This document shows positions 63,144 through 64,000 of a DNA stretch of 64,000 nt, one piece after another (the first letter of the stretch is position 1; the number at the start of each line of letters is the position of its first letter). Origin of the DNA: PNOJ01 sp016706845 (lineage in GTDB: Bacteria; Krumholzibacteriota; Krumholzibacteriia; LZORAL124-64-63). A program made the translations under genes and the position numbers. The DNA lies in contig JADJIV010000021.1 in assembly GCA_016706845.1 (NCBI GenBank), positions 1 to 64,000 on the forward strand, written 5' to 3'. The notes under the pieces are model-generated. The model was not told where the DNA came from. It searched no databases and was given only the letters and a program-made list of their open reading frames with translations.

Positions 63144-64000
63144 TCACCGCGCCATGATCACCTTGACCGTGCGCACTTCCTCTCCCACCGACAGGCGCAC
63201 GAAGTAGACCCCCGACGGCACCGGCGCGCCGCCGTCGTCCAGGCCGCGCCATGTGCGGCTCTGCTCGCCGGCGGGCAGGTCGGCATCGACCAGGGTCGCG
63301 ACGCGGGCGCCCTTGAGGTCGTGGACCGTCAGCACGACGCGGCCCGGGCGCGGCAGGTCGAAGTCGAACGACGTGCTCGGGTTGAAGGGGTTGGGTCGGT
63401 TCTGGGCCAGACGCAGCGCACCGGGGATCGCGGCCGCCTCCAGCCGGGCCGGACCGTACCAGTTCTCGCCGCCGCCGGTCGTCAGTTCCTGCAACCAGTA
63501 GTCCGCCGGCCCGCAGGGCGGCGCGACGTCGTCGAACTCGTAGACGTCCCGGCCGTCGAGCAGCTCGGTGCTCAGCCGCTGGCGATCTGCGTCGGGCTCC
63601 TGCCGCCACAGGTGGAAGCCGGCGTGGTCGATCGGCCGGGACAGCGCCCAGCGGACCGTCGCCCGGCCGGCCCGGCGCACGGCATCGAACAGGGTCAGCT
63701 GGACGGATTGCGGGACGATGCTGCGGATCCCCAGGCTGACGTCGCCGCGCGCCGCGATCGCCGTGTAGCCCGCGTTCGGCTCGGGCACGTCGCAGCGGCC
63801 GGACCCGTGATCGCCCCACGCGACGATCGACCCGTCGGCTTTCAGACCCAGGCTGTGCAGGTCGCCCGCCGCCACCGCGGTGAAGCCCGCGTTCGGCGCC
63901 GGCACGTCGCACTGGCCGAACTGGTTGTCGCCCCACGCGACGATGGAGCCGTCGGCCATCAGCCCCAGGCTGTGGCGACCGCCCGCCGCGACCGCCGTGA
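63144..64000 (-). CDS. RCC1-repeat secreted protein with FlgD-like C-terminus, 5' end beyond the window
   Basis: The frame is open to the window edge (64000). It shows RCC1-like repeats of about 37 residues: MADGSIVAWGDNQFGQCDVP, then KADGSIVAWGDHGSGRCDVP, and ends of a third (TAVAAGGRHSLGL). These are followed by a sandwich (TVRWALSRPIDHAGFHLWRQ) and a C-terminal FlgD-like domain: RLAQNRPNPFNPSTSFDFDL, VVLTVHDLKGARVATLVDA, PSGVYFVRLSVGEEV. The propeller-like repeats and tail indicate a secreted surface protein of unknown partner. It is one of the clearest examples of the sorting domain in the window. Confidence 0.86.
   Translation of the reverse strand, partial: TAVAAGGRHSLGLMADGSIVAWGDNQFGQCDVPAPNAGFTAVAAGDLHSLGLKADGSIVAWGDHGSGRCDVPEPNAGYTAIAARGDVSLGIRSIVPQSVQLTLFDAVRRAGRATVRWALSRPIDHAGFHLWRQEPDADRQRLSTELLDGRDVYEFDDVAPPCGPADYWLQELTTGGGENWYGPARLEAAAIPGALRLAQNRPNPFNPSTSFDFDLPRPGRVVLTVHDLKGARVATLVDADLPAGEQSRTWRGLDDGGAPVPSGVYFVRLSVGEEVRTVKVIMAR

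Overview
The window is about 72% G+C and almost fully coding. It reads as a chromosomal piece of a Gram-negative bacterium: it has an outer-membrane beta-barrel, two periplasmic parvulin-type prolyl isomerases, many lipoprotein signal peptides, an RND efflux operon and SecDF. Several secreted proteins end in a FlgD-like beta-sandwich with the consensus N-x-PNPFNP-x-T ... G-x-Y-F-x-R-L, which is typical of the FCB group and of candidate phyla such as Eisenbacteria and Krumholzibacteriota. That placement is inference from domain style and composition. No rRNA, tRNA, CRISPR array, prophage or transposase was found.

Layout. 1-2007 (-): a membrane sensor-like gene broken by many frame changes. 2159-4832 (-): secD-secF, with a good sigma70 promoter, a structured leader and an intrinsic terminator. 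5052-7036 (-): a DUF362/ferredoxin protein coupled to a divergent polysaccharide deacetylase. 7090-11274 (-): three small lipoproteins and an outer-membrane barrel. 11271-24073 (-): a long run nifU, nifS, mfd, two PPIases, holB, ricT, tatD, ksgA, most junctions overlapping by 4 bases or separated by a few tens of bases. 24191-28212 (-): moxR, DUF58 and a BatA-like VWA protein. 28388-29679 (+): a GAF-SpoIIE phosphatase. 29676-36603 (-): a GT-C membrane protein, adenosine deaminase with a PPi-type phosphofructokinase, an EF-hand lipoprotein, a stand-alone FlgD-like domain and an SUMF1-type lipoprotein. 36819-52771 (+): nadE, an Rrf2 regulator, pta-ackA, secreted proteins, an RND adaptor with two RND pumps, and an unknown P-loop protein. 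52847-57806 (-): a lipoprotein, a response regulator, a DsbD-like domain, a PLP decarboxylase, a HAD phosphatase and a lipoprotein. 57891-61658 (+): a SIMPL protein, a FlgD-tailed protein and a subtilisin. 61636-64000 (-): a secreted kinase-like protein, a 72-residue membrane protein and an RCC1-repeat protein cut by the window edge.

The most unusual signal is non-coding. Three copies of one structured element (133-151 nt) lie at 31235-31367 (-), 31454-31602 (+) and 35401-35551 (+). Each has a long closing stem around two hairpins. The first hairpin always has the loop AGGAG, the second always AGGA[A/T], and the linker between them always contains GTCGAGCG. The stem sequences differ almost completely between copies but still pair. 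In the two (+) copies all six non-Watson-Crick pairs other than plain mismatches are G-U on the strand that carries the AGGA loops. This is the pattern of an RNA under structural selection, and I do not recognise it as a named family.

Data quality. At least nine loci show isolated single-base frame changes inside otherwise convincing coding sequence (left edge, 7.1-8.5 kb, 10.5, 22.0, 24.5-24.7, 28.77, 53.47 and 58.09 kb). Most look like sequencing or assembly indels rather than gene decay.
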